A stretch of DNA of 64,000 bases, from the NCBI GenBank assembly GCA_900468535.1, contig UBTY01000031.1:1-64000 (forward strand), written 5' to 3'. Shown piece after piece: positions 43,510-52,880 of this stretch. Numbering within the stretch: position 1 is the first letter of the stretch; each line of letters opens with the position of its first letter. The notes under the pieces were generated by a model. The model saw only the letters and a program-made list of their open reading frames with translations. It was not told the DNA's origin and searched no databases. The position numbers and the translations under genes were made by a program. Source of the stretch: Hyphomicrobiales bacterium (GTDB taxonomy: Bacteria; Pseudomonadota; Alphaproteobacteria; Rhizobiales; Rhizobiaceae).

Positions 43510-44973
43510 TCAGGCAGAATGGAAAATCTTTCCGGGATTGAAGATGTTATCCGGATCGAGAGCCTGCTTGACGTGACGCATCAGGTCAACGGCGCCGCCA
43601 AGCTCCTCTTCGAGGAAAGCCATCTTCCCCTGCCCTATTCCGTGTTCCCCGGTGCAGGTTCCGTCCATGGCCAATGCGCGCGCGTTCAACCGCGCGACGA
43701 AGGCCTCGGCCACCGCGATCCCTTCGTCGGTCTTGTCATCGAACAGCAGCAGGACGTGAAAATTCCCGTCTCCCGCATGCCCGACGATCATCGCCAGCAG
43801 ACCGTGCTCCTCGATATCGGCCTGGGTCTGCCCGATGCACTCCGCAAGCCGCGATATCGGCACGCAGACATCGGTCGACAGCGCCGCCATTTCGGGCGCC
43901 AGTGCCCGCGACGCCCAATAGGCATCGTGGCGAGCCTTCCAGAGCTTGTTTCGCTCCTCCGCGTTGACGGTCCATTTGAATTCGCCGCCACCGCACTCGG
44001 CCGCAATCTCTGCAAACTGTTCGGATTGCAGCGCGACCGTCTCATCCGTTCCGTGGAATTCCAGAAACAGAGTCGGCTTCTCTTCATAGTTCAGCTTCGA
44101 GTAGGCGTTGCATGCGCGGATCTGCAACGCGTCCAGGATCTCGATGCGGGCGACGGGAATACCCATCTGGATCGTCATGATCACGGCATCGCAGGCAGCG
44201 GTCACGCTTGGAAACGCGCAAACTCCGCCGCCGATCTTTTGCGGAATGCCCTGAAGCCTCAGCGTCACCGACGTCAGAATGCCGAGCGTTCCTTCGGCGC
44301 CGACGAAGAGCCGCGTGAGATCATAGCCCGCCGAGGATTTGCGGGCGCGCCGGGCAGTCCGGATTTCCTCGCCGTTGGCGGTAACCGCGGTGACGGCAAG
44401 TACGTTGTCCTTCATCGTTCCATAGCGGACCGCGTTCGTTCCGGAAGCCCGGGTCGAGGTCATGCCGCCGATCGAGGCGTTGGCGCCCGGATCGATCGGA
44501 AAGAAAAGGCCGGTGTCGCGCAGATAGGTGTTCAACTGCTCTCGGGTAACGCCCGGCTCGACCGTGCAGTCGAGATCCTCGGGGTTCACCTCGAGAATGC
44601 GGTTCATCCGGCTGAAATCGATGGAGATGCCGCCGTTCGGCGCATTCACCTGCCCCTCCAGCGACGAACCGGTGCCAAAGCCGATCACGGGAACCTTGTG
44701 CTCGGCGCAGACTTTGACGACGGCTTTGACATCATCAGCGCTCTCCGCGAACAGAACACCGTCGGGAAGCTGTGCCGGAATGTAGGTCGTCGTATGCGCG
44801 TGCTGCGCACGGAAGCTCTCGCCTGTCTGAAAACGCTCGCCGAAGCCCTGCTTCAGAATACCGAGAACGGCGGAGATCCCCTCCTCGTTGCGTTTTCCAG
44901 CCTTCGCATCCTTGAGCGCCATCTCATTGATCTCCTTACCGCTAATGCCCGGAGGCAGCTTGGTATGGGACAT
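43510..44973 (-). CDS. FAD-linked D-lactate/glycolate dehydrogenase-type oxidoreductase
   Basis: 487 aa if started at MSHTKLPPG; 502 aa from an ATG at 45018 is possible. FAD_binding_4 domain (VPVIGFGTGSSLEGQVNAPN, IDPGANASIGGMTSTRASGT, LFVGAEGTLGILTSVTLRL) and the C-terminal FAD-oxidase domain with VGHAGDGNFHVLLLF and GTCTGEHGIGQGK. This is the GlcD/D-lactate dehydrogenase (cytochrome) group that oxidises 2-hydroxy acids into the respiratory chain. No glcE/glcF partners nearby, favouring a single-subunit D-lactate enzyme. Confidence 0.85.
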   Translation of the reverse strand: MSHTKLPPGISGKEINEMALKDAKAGKRNEEGISAVLGILKQGFGERFQTGESFRAQHAHTTTYIPAQLPDGVLFAESADDVKAVVKVCAEHKVPVIGFGTGSSLEGQVNAPNGGISIDFSRMNRILEVNPEDLDCTVEPGVTREQLNTYLRDTGLFFPIDPGANASIGGMTSTRASGTNAVRYGTMKDNVLAVTAVTANGEEIRTARRARKSSAGYDLTRLFVGAEGTLGILTSVTLRLQGIPQKIGGGVCAFPSVTAACDAVIMTIQMGIPVARIEILDALQIRACNAYSKLNYEEKPTLFLEFHGTDETVALQSEQFAEIAAECGGGEFKWTVNAEERNKLWKARHDAYWASRALAPEMAALSTDVCVPISRLAECIGQTQADIEEHGLLAMIVGHAGDGNFHVLLLFDDKTDEGIAVAEAFVARLNARALAMDGTCTGEHGIGQGKMAFLEEELGGAVDLMRHVKQALDPDNIFNPGKIFHSA

Positions 44974-45223
44974 CGAATCGCGACTGTCTAGTGAAAGTGT
45001 GGTCGTAAGCGAGCGCATTCGGCAGCGACGGCAATTCCGCCGTCCAACGCACGCCGATCAAGTGGCGTCCCTGCAGGATTTCACAATTGACCCGTCAATC
45101 CTGTGAAGCATATATCGACCGAGCGCCGCCCCGATCTCTCGGCCGGCTTTCTTGTTCAGCAAAGCCAGTCCGCGTCTCACATGTCCGCGGATATGCGCCA
45201 CCCAAAAGCACGGGAAGTTGCCT

Positions 45224-46312
45224 TTGAAAGACGCCAGCCGCCTGCTTCGCAAAGCGAGCCTGCCGCGATGGGCACTGTTGCTTGCGATCTCTTCGGCTCT
45301 GGTACTGGCGCTGGAAACGCTCGGCCTTCCCGCATCCCTGCTGATCGGGCCGATGGTTGCCGCAATCATGCTGGCGCTCACGATCGGCCAGGGCTCGCTT
45401 CGCGTGCCGCGCTGGCCGCTTCTGTTTGGCCAGGCATTGGTCGGCTTCCTGATGGCACGCGCCATCACGGTCGACATCATCGGGACAATGGCAGCAGACG
45501 CGCCGCTGTTCCTGTCGATGATCTTCTCCGTGATCGTGGTTGCCAGCCTGCTCGGCTGGCTGCTTACCCGCTGGCAGGTCTTGCCGGGTACCACCGCTGT
45601 CTGGGGCTCCTCGCCTGGGGCTGCCTCGGCAATGGTCATCATGTCGGAAGAATACGGCGCCGATGCCCGCCTCGTCGCTTTCATGCAGTATCTGCGGGTC
45701 GTCTTCGTTGCTGTCGCGGCCTCCGTCGTTTCGCGGCTCTGGGTAGCTGCCGACGGCGGCGAGCCGCCGCCGCTTGTCCTTTTTCCGCCGATCGACTGGC
45801 CCGCCTTTGTGGCAACGGTCGCGCTGACCTGCCTCTGTGCCTTTCTGGCTGTGCGCCTGCGCATTCAGGGCGGCACGATCATTCTGCCGCTGATAGCGGG
45901 CTCGCTGTTGCAGGGCTTTGGTCTTCTGAAGATCGAGCTGCCGATGTGGCTGTTGGCCATCAGCTACGCGCTGATCGGCTGGAATATCGGGTTGCGCTTC
46001 ACCCGAGGCATCATCATGCATGCCGCGAGGGCCCTCCCGCGCGTCGCCGCGTCCATATTGCTGCTGATGTCGCTCTGCGGCTGTATGGCATTCGCCCTGC
46101 ACAAGTTCGCCGGCGTCGATCCGCTAACGGCCTATCTGGCGACGAGCCCCGGCGGCGCGGATTCCGTCGCGATCATCGCAGCCTCCAGCGACGTCGATGT
46201 GCCGTTCGTGATGGCGATGCAGACCGGCCGCTTCCTCATCATCCTCTTTACCGGTCCAATGCTGGCGCGCTTTATCGCGAGACGGTTGGGGCTTGCGGAA
46301 AATCCCGTCTGA
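45224..46312 (+). CDS. AbrB-type multispanning membrane protein (AmoA/COG3180 family)
   Basis: 362 aa from a TTG that follows GGGAAG. About ten hydrophobic helices in two similar halves; LETLGLPASLLIGPMVAAIM, LPGTTAVWGSSPGAASAMVI and the second-half equivalent YLATSPGGADSVAIIAASSD reveal an internal duplication. Often named AbrB or 'ammonia monooxygenase'-related, but it is a transporter-like membrane protein of unknown function. Its 3' end overlaps the convergent AraC gene by 41 bp. Confidence 0.78.
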   Translation: MKDASRLLRKASLPRWALLLAISSALVLALETLGLPASLLIGPMVAAIMLALTIGQGSLRVPRWPLLFGQALVGFLMARAITVDIIGTMAADAPLFLSMIFSVIVVASLLGWLLTRWQVLPGTTAVWGSSPGAASAMVIMSEEYGADARLVAFMQYLRVVFVAVAASVVSRLWVAADGGEPPPLVLFPPIDWPAFVATVALTCLCAFLAVRLRIQGGTIILPLIAGSLLQGFGLLKIELPMWLLAISYALIGWNIGLRFTRGIIMHAARALPRVAASILLLMSLCGCMAFALHKFAGVDPLTAYLATSPGGADSVAIIAASSDVDVPFVMAMQTGRFLIILFTGPMLARFIARRLGLAENPV

Positions 46313-47114
46313 GACCAACCCACTGCCCGGGTGTCATCCCGTAGGTCTTCTTGAAATGGCGATTGAAGTGGCTCTGATCCGCAAAGCCGGTCGCTGCTGC
46401 GACATCCGCCAGCGTCTCTCCTGCTCCTATCAACAGACGCGCCTTCTGAAGCCGCCGCATCAGCAGGTAGCGGTGCGGGCTGGTCGCAAAGGCCGCCCTG
46501 AAATGGCGGGAAAGCGTAAAGCGATCGAGCCCCGTCGCCTTCTCGAGTTCGACGGAACTGACTGCCCTGTCGAGGTTGTCCTCCAGATAGTCGCGCGCCT
46601 CACGCGCCCTCTGCCACGCGATCAGACCAAGCGAGCGCATCGGTAGGCGTCCATGCCCCGCGAGCATCGTGGCAACACGGGCCAGGAAGTCATCGACGAA
46701 TAGCTCGTCGAGCTCGCGATCGAGCTCCGACAGAGCAGCCAGCAACGTGCCCGCCAGCGCCTCGTCATTGATGACGGGATCGGCGACGAACGGCAACGCA
46801 GCCTTTGCCGCATCCATGCATTCGATCAGCAGGGCCGGTTCCAGATAGAGCATGCGGTATTGAAGGCCGTCATCGGTCCCTGCTCCACCATCGTGCTCTT
46901 CGTCAGGATGCAAGACGATAACCTGTCCCGGAAGACTGAACCGACGTTCGCCTCGATAGGAAAAGGTCTGGATGCCCTTGATCGTCACGCCAAGCGCATA
47001 GGTGTCGTGACGATGCGGCTCGAAGGCATTGCCGTGAAACCGGGCTTCGATCCGCTCAATCCCCGGAAAGACGGGCGCAGTCGCGATCTCGTCCGCGCCG
47101 CCATCGATGCACAA
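46272..47114 (-). CDS. AraC family transcriptional regulator (cupin sensor type)
   Basis: 280 aa if started at the TTG at 47114 (AGGG 9 nt upstream); a TTG at 47159 would give 295 aa. N-terminal cupin sensor (FEPHRHDTYALGVTIKGIQT), C-terminal double helix-turn-helix (SSVELEKATGLDRFTLSRHF and GFADQSHFNRHFKKTYGMTP). The stop lies inside the abrB-type gene's 3' end. Divergent from a DUF2000 gene; AraC regulators are common neighbours of DUF2000 genes. The DUF2000 gene here is frameshifted, so the regulator may have lost a target. Confidence 0.85.
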   Translation of the reverse strand: MCIDGGADEIATAPVFPGIERIEARFHGNAFEPHRHDTYALGVTIKGIQTFSYRGERRFSLPGQVIVLHPDEEHDGGAGTDDGLQYRMLYLEPALLIECMDAAKAALPFVADPVINDEALAGTLLAALSELDRELDELFVDDFLARVATMLAGHGRLPMRSLGLIAWQRAREARDYLEDNLDRAVSSVELEKATGLDRFTLSRHFRAAFATSPHRYLLMRRLQKARLLIGAGETLADVAAATGFADQSHFNRHFKKTYGMTPGQWVGLRRDFPQAPTVSR

Positions 47115-47188
47115 ACGTTCAAGACCCTGGAAGACGTGGTTGTTTACATCCTGGCTCAACGAGAACACCTCGCACGAAAGAAACTGGC

Positions 47189-47590
47189 ATGTTCGATACC
47201 AAAATGCGATTGTACTGCGAAACAATCTTGCGTCCTGGCAAAAGCTAAACGTCACCGCCTTCCTGATGAGCGGCGTGGCAGGGCAAACGCCTGAGATCAT
47301 CGGCGAACCTTACAAGGACCGAGCCGGCAACACCTACAACGCTCTCTCGATCCAGCCGATCATCGTCCTGTCCGCGGACGAAACGACCATCGCCACGATA
47401 CACCGCCGCGCACTTGAGCGGGACGTGACCTCTTCGCTTCGAAGAGATGTTTGCGACCGGCCATGATGCCGCCAATCGCGCTGTCTTCGCCAACTACGGG
47501 CCCGAGGACGCCAAGGTGGTCGGGATCGCCATGAGAGCGGACAAGAAGATTGTCGACAAGATCACCAAGGGCGCAACGATGCACCAATAA
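47189..47590 (+). pseudogene. DUF2000 family gene broken by two frameshifts
   Basis: The family start MFDTK is at 47189 in one frame. The core NAIVLRNNLASWQKLNVTAF through HRRALERDVTSS (47203-47436) is in a second frame. The end EEMFATGHDAANRAVF through KIVDKITKGATMHQ (47441-47590) is in a third. The first break fits loss of one A in an A-run at 47201-47204; the second needs one extra base or two missing near 47437-47440. Otherwise residues look intact, so the breaks are recent or sequencing errors. Family function unknown; divergent AraC regulator. Confidence 0.8.
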
Positions 47591-47593
47591 AAA

Positions 47594-47616
47594 CGGCCGG
47601 GCGCAAAGCCCGGCCG
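47594..47616. terminator. Bidirectional hairpin between the DUF2000 remnant and the OmpA-like gene
   Basis: Perfect 9-bp stem CGGCCGGGC/GCCCGGCCG with GCAAA loop, preceded by A-run on the left. In the 47-bp convergent gap. Confidence 0.7.
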
Positions 47617-47637
47617 CTTCAATCCAATAGAACTGGA

Positions 47638-48303
47638 TCAGCCCTGCGTGACAGGCGCGATCTGGATCTCGACGCGGCGGTTCTGCGCGCGTCCTGCTTC
47701 CGTCGAATTCGAAGCGACTGGCTGCGATGGGCCGAAGCCGACAGCCGAAACGCGGCGGGCGTCGATGCCCTGACCGCCGAGATAACCCGCAACCGATTCC
47801 GCGCGACGCTGCGACAGATCCTGGTTGTGCTGCAGGCTGCCGGTCGAATCGGTGTGGCCGTTGATGTCGATCAGTGTGCGGTTGAACTTCCGCAGGACGA
47901 TGGCGACCGAATTCAGCGTCGGGTAGAAGCCCGGCTTTACGGCGTCCTGATCGACGTCGAAGGTGATGTTCGACGGCATGTTCAGGATGATGCTGTCGCC
48001 GCGACGCGTCACGGAAATGCCGGTGCCCTCGAGCTGCTGACGAAGCTCGGCTTCCTGCTGGTCCATGTAATTGCCGATCGCGCCACCCGCCAGAGCGCCG
48101 ACGCCCGCGCCGATCAGAGCGGCATTGCGGCGTCCATGCGCGGAGCCGCCCACGGCAAGGCCCGCAAGCGCGCCGACACCAGCGCCAAGCATGGCACCGC
48201 CCGCCGTGTTCGACATCTTCTGCTCGCCCGTATACGGGTCGGTTGTGGTGCATGCACTAAGGTAAGCTGCGGCAACAGACAGAAGTATGATTTTCTTGAT
48301 CAT
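47638..48303 (-). CDS. OmpA-domain outer membrane lipoprotein with glycine-zipper (YiaD-like)
   Basis: 221 aa. Lipoprotein signal MIKKIILLSVAAAYLSAC with the acylated cysteine at C18. Two glycine-zipper repeats follow (GAGVGALAGLAVGG and GAGVGALAGGAIG). The C-terminal OmpA-like domain (NITFDVDQDAVKPGF, INGHTDSTGS, NRRVEIQI) binds peptidoglycan. It anchors the outer membrane to the wall. Start 48303 is fixed by the signal peptide; a longer upstream frame is rejected. Confidence 0.9.
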   Translation of the reverse strand: MIKKIILLSVAAAYLSACTTTDPYTGEQKMSNTAGGAMLGAGVGALAGLAVGGSAHGRRNAALIGAGVGALAGGAIGNYMDQQEAELRQQLEGTGISVTRRGDSIILNMPSNITFDVDQDAVKPGFYPTLNSVAIVLRKFNRTLIDINGHTDSTGSLQHNQDLSQRRAESVAGYLGGQGIDARRVSAVGFGPSQPVASNSTEAGRAQNRRVEIQIAPVTQG

Positions 48304-48437
48304 GAGCAGGCGTATCTCCAGTTCGATGGTGATGCGAGCAGTATTAAGGAATGCGGCAACAAGATGAAGCGTCCGCACTCGATACTTAAATTTCGATCAA
48401 TTGCACAGACCAGAAACCGTAAATGTCTGAAACGCTC

Positions 48438-48467
48438 AAAAAAGAAGCCCGCACGAGGGCGGGCTTC
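48438..48467 (-). terminator. Intrinsic terminator of the flagellin gene
   Basis: 9-bp perfect stem GAAGCCCGC/GCGGGCTTC with a 6-nt loop; on the minus strand it is followed by six T (48443-48438). About 22 nt after the flagellin stop. Confidence 0.85.
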
Positions 48468-48489
48468 CTGGCGCGCGATGGCGGTCGCG

Positions 48490-49485
48490 CTATAGATTCT
48501 GGAACAACTGACGGACTGTATCGTAGGTCGCGTTGGCGATGTTCAGCGATTGCATACCAAGCTGCTGCTGCGTCTGAAGCGCCTTGAGGCGGCTCGCCTG
48601 CTCCTCCATGTCGGCATCGATCATGCGGCTGATACCGCGGGAATAGGAATCCTCCATGCTCTGCGCGAAATCGCTTTGAATGCTGATCCGCTTCTCCAGT
48701 GCTCCGAAGGCCGTTCCGACGGTTGTCATCTGGTTGAGCATCTTGTCGACGACGGTGACCATTTCTTTCACCTGGTCGTCGGTGGTCGCGTTCGAGACAC
48801 CGATCTCGACCTGGCTACCCGAGGCACCTGCGCTCGACAGCATGACGTAGTTCTGCGAGGCCCCGACCTCGGTGGCGAAATGTTCTGATGTCAGCGCCCC
48901 GTAGTCGCCGGAACCTCCGCTCCGGTCGTCGATGAGGTAGCGGGCATCCGCCGATGTCGTGGAGCCGACCGGCGCCAGATCGACCTCGTAACTGAGCGTG
49001 CTGACCTCCACGCGCCCATCCGAATATCGGATGAAGGACGACGGGATTTCCCGCGGCTTGGTCGGGTCGTCGCCGTCGCTGAGCGTGACCCAGTTGTCGC
49101 CGTTGAAGCTCGCCGACTGAGCGACTGATCGCAGTTGATCCTTCAGCTGCGATATATCCGTATTGATCTTGTCCTTGTCGACACCCGATTCCGTGGCCGA
49201 GACAAGCTTGGCCTTGATCTGGCTGACGATATCGATGGCGCTGTCGACGGCATTGTAGGCGGTGCCCATCGTGGCAGCCGCCAGACCCAGCGCATCCCGG
49301 ATGGCCGAATGCGCTTTCTGATCCGTCTTGAGTGTCGAACTAATCGCCCAATAGGCGCCGTTGTCAGACGCTTTTTCCACCCGGAGCCCGGTCGTGACCT
49401 GCCTCTGGGTCTTCGTCATGTCGCGACTGATGTCGCGCAATACATAAAGTGCGGCATCCACCGAGGTGCGCCGATAAATACTCAC
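48490..49485 (-). CDS. Divergent flagellin, isolated from other flagellar genes
   Basis: 331 aa from a GTG with GGAG 10 nt upstream. The D0/D1 N-terminal region is recognisable (ALYVLRDISRDMTKTQRQVT, TGLRVEKASDNGAYWAISST) and so is the C-terminal region (DADMEEQASRLKALQTQQQL, GMQSLNIANATYDTVRQLFQ). The first 10 residues (MSIYRRTSVD) depart from the usual SINTN start. No other flagellar gene is within the window on either side. Could be a minor filament protein. Motility role is inferred. Confidence 0.85.
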   Translation of the reverse strand: MSIYRRTSVDAALYVLRDISRDMTKTQRQVTTGLRVEKASDNGAYWAISSTLKTDQKAHSAIRDALGLAAATMGTAYNAVDSAIDIVSQIKAKLVSATESGVDKDKINTDISQLKDQLRSVAQSASFNGDNWVTLSDGDDPTKPREIPSSFIRYSDGRVEVSTLSYEVDLAPVGSTTSADARYLIDDRSGGSGDYGALTSEHFATEVGASQNYVMLSSAGASGSQVEIGVSNATTDDQVKEMVTVVDKMLNQMTTVGTAFGALEKRISIQSDFAQSMEDSYSRGISRMIDADMEEQASRLKALQTQQQLGMQSLNIANATYDTVRQLFQNL

Positions 49486-49724
49486 GGGTACTGAACTCCG
49501 AACACAACAATACGCAACTGATACAAATGAACCTGTACCGCGGACGCTCATATCCGGGAGCGCCGAAACAAGGCGCTGAGCGGCGCTCCGGAACGCTGGA
49601 GCACCTGTTGGTTTCTACCCGCTATGATTACTGTCTATGCTTAAGAAATACCTAAGGTTCAGAGATCGTTTAGCGATCCTGATGACCAATCGTAAACCAT
49701 AGGACAAGAGTGCCCGGCAGCGGC

Positions 49725-52700
49725 CTATTCCGCTGCCTCGAGCTGGCCATCCTCGCGTACCGGCCGCGGACGCGATGCGTGCTGCATCTCCTGATGCAGC
49801 TTGGCTTCTTCGTGCGCATGCGGCTTTGCGAAGCGGGCAATGAGCAAATAGGCGACCGGCGTGATGTAGAGCGTCACCAGCGTCGCAAAGCCAAGGCCGC
49901 CGACGATGACCCAGCCGAGCGCGATACGTGCCTCGGCTCCGGCTCCATGCGCAAAGACCAGCGGAACACCGCCGAGGATCGTCGCGATCATCGTCATCAT
50001 CACCGGACGAAGACGCAATGCACACGCCTTCTCAATCGCCGTTCGGACCTCCTCGCCACGATCGCGCAGCTGATTGGCGAATTCGACAATCAGGATGCCA
50101 TTCTTCGCCATCACGCCGACAAGCAGAACCAGGCCAATTTGGCTGTAGATGTTCAAGCTCGACCCGGTGATAACAAGCGCGAAAACCGCGCAGGCGAGCC
50201 CAAGGGGCACTGTCGACATGATAATGATCGACGACAGGACGCTTTCGAACTGCGCGGCAAGAACCAGGAAAATGATGACGATGGCGAAACCGAATGTCAG
50301 CGCCATGCCGCTCGAATTCTCCTCCAGCGTCGCCGCTTCGGCGAGAGGCACCAGACGAGCGCCTGCCGGCAGGACCGACTTGGAGATCTCTGTCGCTTCC
50401 TTTACCGCATCTCCAAGCGAGAGGCCATTCTTCAGGCCGGCCGTGATCGCCACCGACGCAAGTTGCTGCTCGCGGTTCAATTGCGGCGCGACCGAGCTTT
50501 CGGTCAGCGACGCAATCACCGACATCGGAACAATCTTGCCGTCACCGGTCTTCAGGAAGACGTTTTCGAGATCCGTCGGATCGTCCAAAGGCCGGGTGTT
50601 CGAGGTGAGCAGCACCGGATAGGCTTCGCCCTTAACGAAAACGTCGACGACCGAACGTCCTTCCAGCAGCGATTGCATGGCGGTCGAAAGGCCGGTGATG
50701 TCGATGCCAAGGTCGGAGGCCCGCTCGCGATCGATCGTGACAGAGACCTGCGCCTGGGTCGGTTCGTTGGTCAGCCGCGGCGTGTCGTAGTGGCCGGTCG
50801 CGTCGAGAGCATGGACCAGCTGCGTGGCCGCGGCCGTCAGCGCCTCATGGTCGTTGCCGACAAGCGCCATCTGCAAGCCGTTGCCGGCACCGCGAATGCG
50901 CAAGCTGTTCGACTGGATCGCGTTGCCGCGCAGGGCCGGAACCTTTGCCGCGGCCTGATTGATGTCGGTGACGATCTCGGCCTGCGTGCGCTGGCGTTCG
51001 CCCCACGGCGCCAACGTCAGCACCATGAAGCCGCTATTGACCTGTCCGCCCTGCCCCGAAATCGAAAAGACGTTGCTGATATCGCCGCTGTCGACCAGCG
51101 GCTGAAGATACTCCTCGACCCGTTGCATCTTATCGCGAGTATATTCGAGGCTGGAGCCCTGCGGCGTCGTCAGGCGCATCATCACCAGTGCCCGGTCTTC
51201 ATTCGGCGTCAACTCGCTGCGAACCGTCTGGAACGCGAGAATGGCCGCCCCGGCGAAAAACGCGGATACGACGATGACCACGAGCGGCGCGTTCAGGCAG
51301 GCATGCAGCGACCAGCGGTACGCGTCTGCGAACCAAGTTCCGAAGCGGCCGAGAACGCCGTGATCCTCGAGCATTTCCTTCGTCAATATTCGCGAGGCCA
51401 ACATCGGGCACAGGGTCAGGGCGACGATGGAAGAAAGCCCGACCGAAAACGCCAGCACGAAACCGAACTCACGGAAAAGCCCGCCCACCTGACCCGGCAG
51501 GAAAGACAGCGGAATAAACACAGCCGCAAGAGTCGCAGTCGTCGCGATGACGGCAAAGAACACCTCGCGCGTGCCGAGAACGGCAGCGGCGCGCGGCCCC
51601 ATGCCCTCCGAGCGGCGGCGCACGATGTTCTCGAGAACGACGATTGCGTCGTCCACGACAAGACCCGTCGCCAGCACGATCGCGAGGAGCGTCAGGATAT
51701 TGATCGAAAAGCCGACGAGATAGACGGCCGCAAGCGTGCCGATGAGAGCGACCGGCATGCTGACAGCGGGAATGATCGTCGCGCGCCAGTCACGCAGGAA
51801 GAGATAGATGACGCCGGTGACGATGACCGCAGCAAGGATCAGCGCCAGCACGACTTCGTGGATCGCGCCTTGAATGAAAACCGCATCGTCGCTGGTGATG
51901 GCGATCCGCGTCCCCTCGGGAAGCGTCTTCGAAAGCTCGGCGACGGCATCCTTGACGCCATTCGAGATATTCAGCGTATTCGACTGCGCCTGGCGGATGA
52001 TTCCGAGACCGATGCCGGGAACGCCGTTGGAGCGGAGCGCAGTCTGTCCGTCGCGCGGCCCGAGCGTCACATTGGCCACATCGCCAAGGCGCACGCGGTT
52101 CTGCAGGATCACATTGGAGAAATCCTCCGGCGTCTGCAGACTTGCCATGGCGCGCACGACGATCGTTTGTGTCGGGCTCTTCAGCGAGCCGGCCGGCACG
52201 TCGAGGGCGGCGCTGGAAAGCGCCTTGGTCAGATCGCCCACCGTCAACCCGCGGCTGGCGAGTTCGCTCTGGTTGACGTCGACGCGGAAGACCTTTTCCT
52301 GATCGCCATAGGTCTCGACATCGGCAACGCCATCGACCGAAGCAAGCCGATCGATGACCTGGTTTTCGACGAGAAGGGTCAGGTCGTCCATGTTGAGTTT
52401 GGACGAGGTGACGGCAAGGCGCATGATCGGCTGAGAATCGGAGTCCGCCTTGACGATCTGCGGCGCATCGGCCTCCTCGGGCAAGCGATCGGCGATACGG
52501 CCGATCGCATCGCGCACGTCGTTCGCCGCCACGGCGAGATCGACAGCATCCGAGAATTCCAGCGTCACCCGGCTCTGGCCGAACTGAGAGCTCGACGAAA
52601 TGGACTTGAGACCGCTGACGCGAGCGGCAGCCCCCTCGATCACCTTGGTCAGTTCCTGGTCGATCGTCTGCGGCGAGGCGCCGTCAAAGGTCGTGCGAAC

Positions 52701-52880
52701 CGTCACGACGGGCCGGTCGACATCCGGCAGTTCGCGCACTTCGATCCCGGCGTAAGCCGCAAGGCCGGCAACGATCATCAGGGTATTGAAGACCAGCGCC
52801 AGAATCGGCCGCCGAACGAACAGCGCTGTAAAAGTCTGTTTGCCGGAACCCGGCTTGTCCTGCATCTCGATCACGTTCAT
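49725..52880 (-). CDS. RND efflux pump inner-membrane permease (AcrB/MexF type)
   Basis: 1051 aa. Twelve-helix RND architecture with two large periplasmic loops. The proton-relay motif GLVVDDAIVVLENI is in the fourth helix, and FFAVIATTATLAAVFIPLSF marks the next. Full-length compared with the family (about 1030-1060). The start overlaps the adaptor stop by 4 bp (52877-52880). Exports hydrophobic drugs, dyes or metabolites using the proton gradient. No outer-membrane factor gene is adjacent, so a TolC encoded elsewhere is needed. Confidence 0.93.
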   Translation of the reverse strand: MNVIEMQDKPGSGKQTFTALFVRRPILALVFNTLMIVAGLAAYAGIEVRELPDVDRPVVTVRTTFDGASPQTIDQELTKVIEGAAARVSGLKSISSSSQFGQSRVTLEFSDAVDLAVAANDVRDAIGRIADRLPEEADAPQIVKADSDSQPIMRLAVTSSKLNMDDLTLLVENQVIDRLASVDGVADVETYGDQEKVFRVDVNQSELASRGLTVGDLTKALSSAALDVPAGSLKSPTQTIVVRAMASLQTPEDFSNVILQNRVRLGDVANVTLGPRDGQTALRSNGVPGIGLGIIRQAQSNTLNISNGVKDAVAELSKTLPEGTRIAITSDDAVFIQGAIHEVVLALILAAVIVTGVIYLFLRDWRATIIPAVSMPVALIGTLAAVYLVGFSINILTLLAIVLATGLVVDDAIVVLENIVRRRSEGMGPRAAAVLGTREVFFAVIATTATLAAVFIPLSFLPGQVGGLFREFGFVLAFSVGLSSIVALTLCPMLASRILTKEMLEDHGVLGRFGTWFADAYRWSLHACLNAPLVVIVVSAFFAGAAILAFQTVRSELTPNEDRALVMMRLTTPQGSSLEYTRDKMQRVEEYLQPLVDSGDISNVFSISGQGGQVNSGFMVLTLAPWGERQRTQAEIVTDINQAAAKVPALRGNAIQSNSLRIRGAGNGLQMALVGNDHEALTAAATQLVHALDATGHYDTPRLTNEPTQAQVSVTIDRERASDLGIDITGLSTAMQSLLEGRSVVDVFVKGEAYPVLLTSNTRPLDDPTDLENVFLKTGDGKIVPMSVIASLTESSVAPQLNREQQLASVAITAGLKNGLSLGDAVKEATEISKSVLPAGARLVPLAEAATLEENSSGMALTFGFAIVIIFLVLAAQFESVLSSIIIMSTVPLGLACAVFALVITGSSLNIYSQIGLVLLVGVMAKNGILIVEFANQLRDRGEEVRTAIEKACALRLRPVMMTMIATILGGVPLVFAHGAGAEARIALGWVIVGGLGFATLVTLYITPVAYLLIARFAKPHAHEEAKLHQEMQHASRPRPVREDGQLEAAE

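Noticed and set aside
43519..44991. 490-codon plus-strand frame opposite the FAD oxidoreductase
   Set aside because: Shadow frame; the minus strand has the complete flavoprotein with FAD motifs.
47107..47466. 119-codon plus-strand frame taken as a complete protein
   Set aside because: Its first 32 codons are non-homologous upstream sequence and its last few follow a frameshift; it is the middle part of the broken DUF2000 gene.
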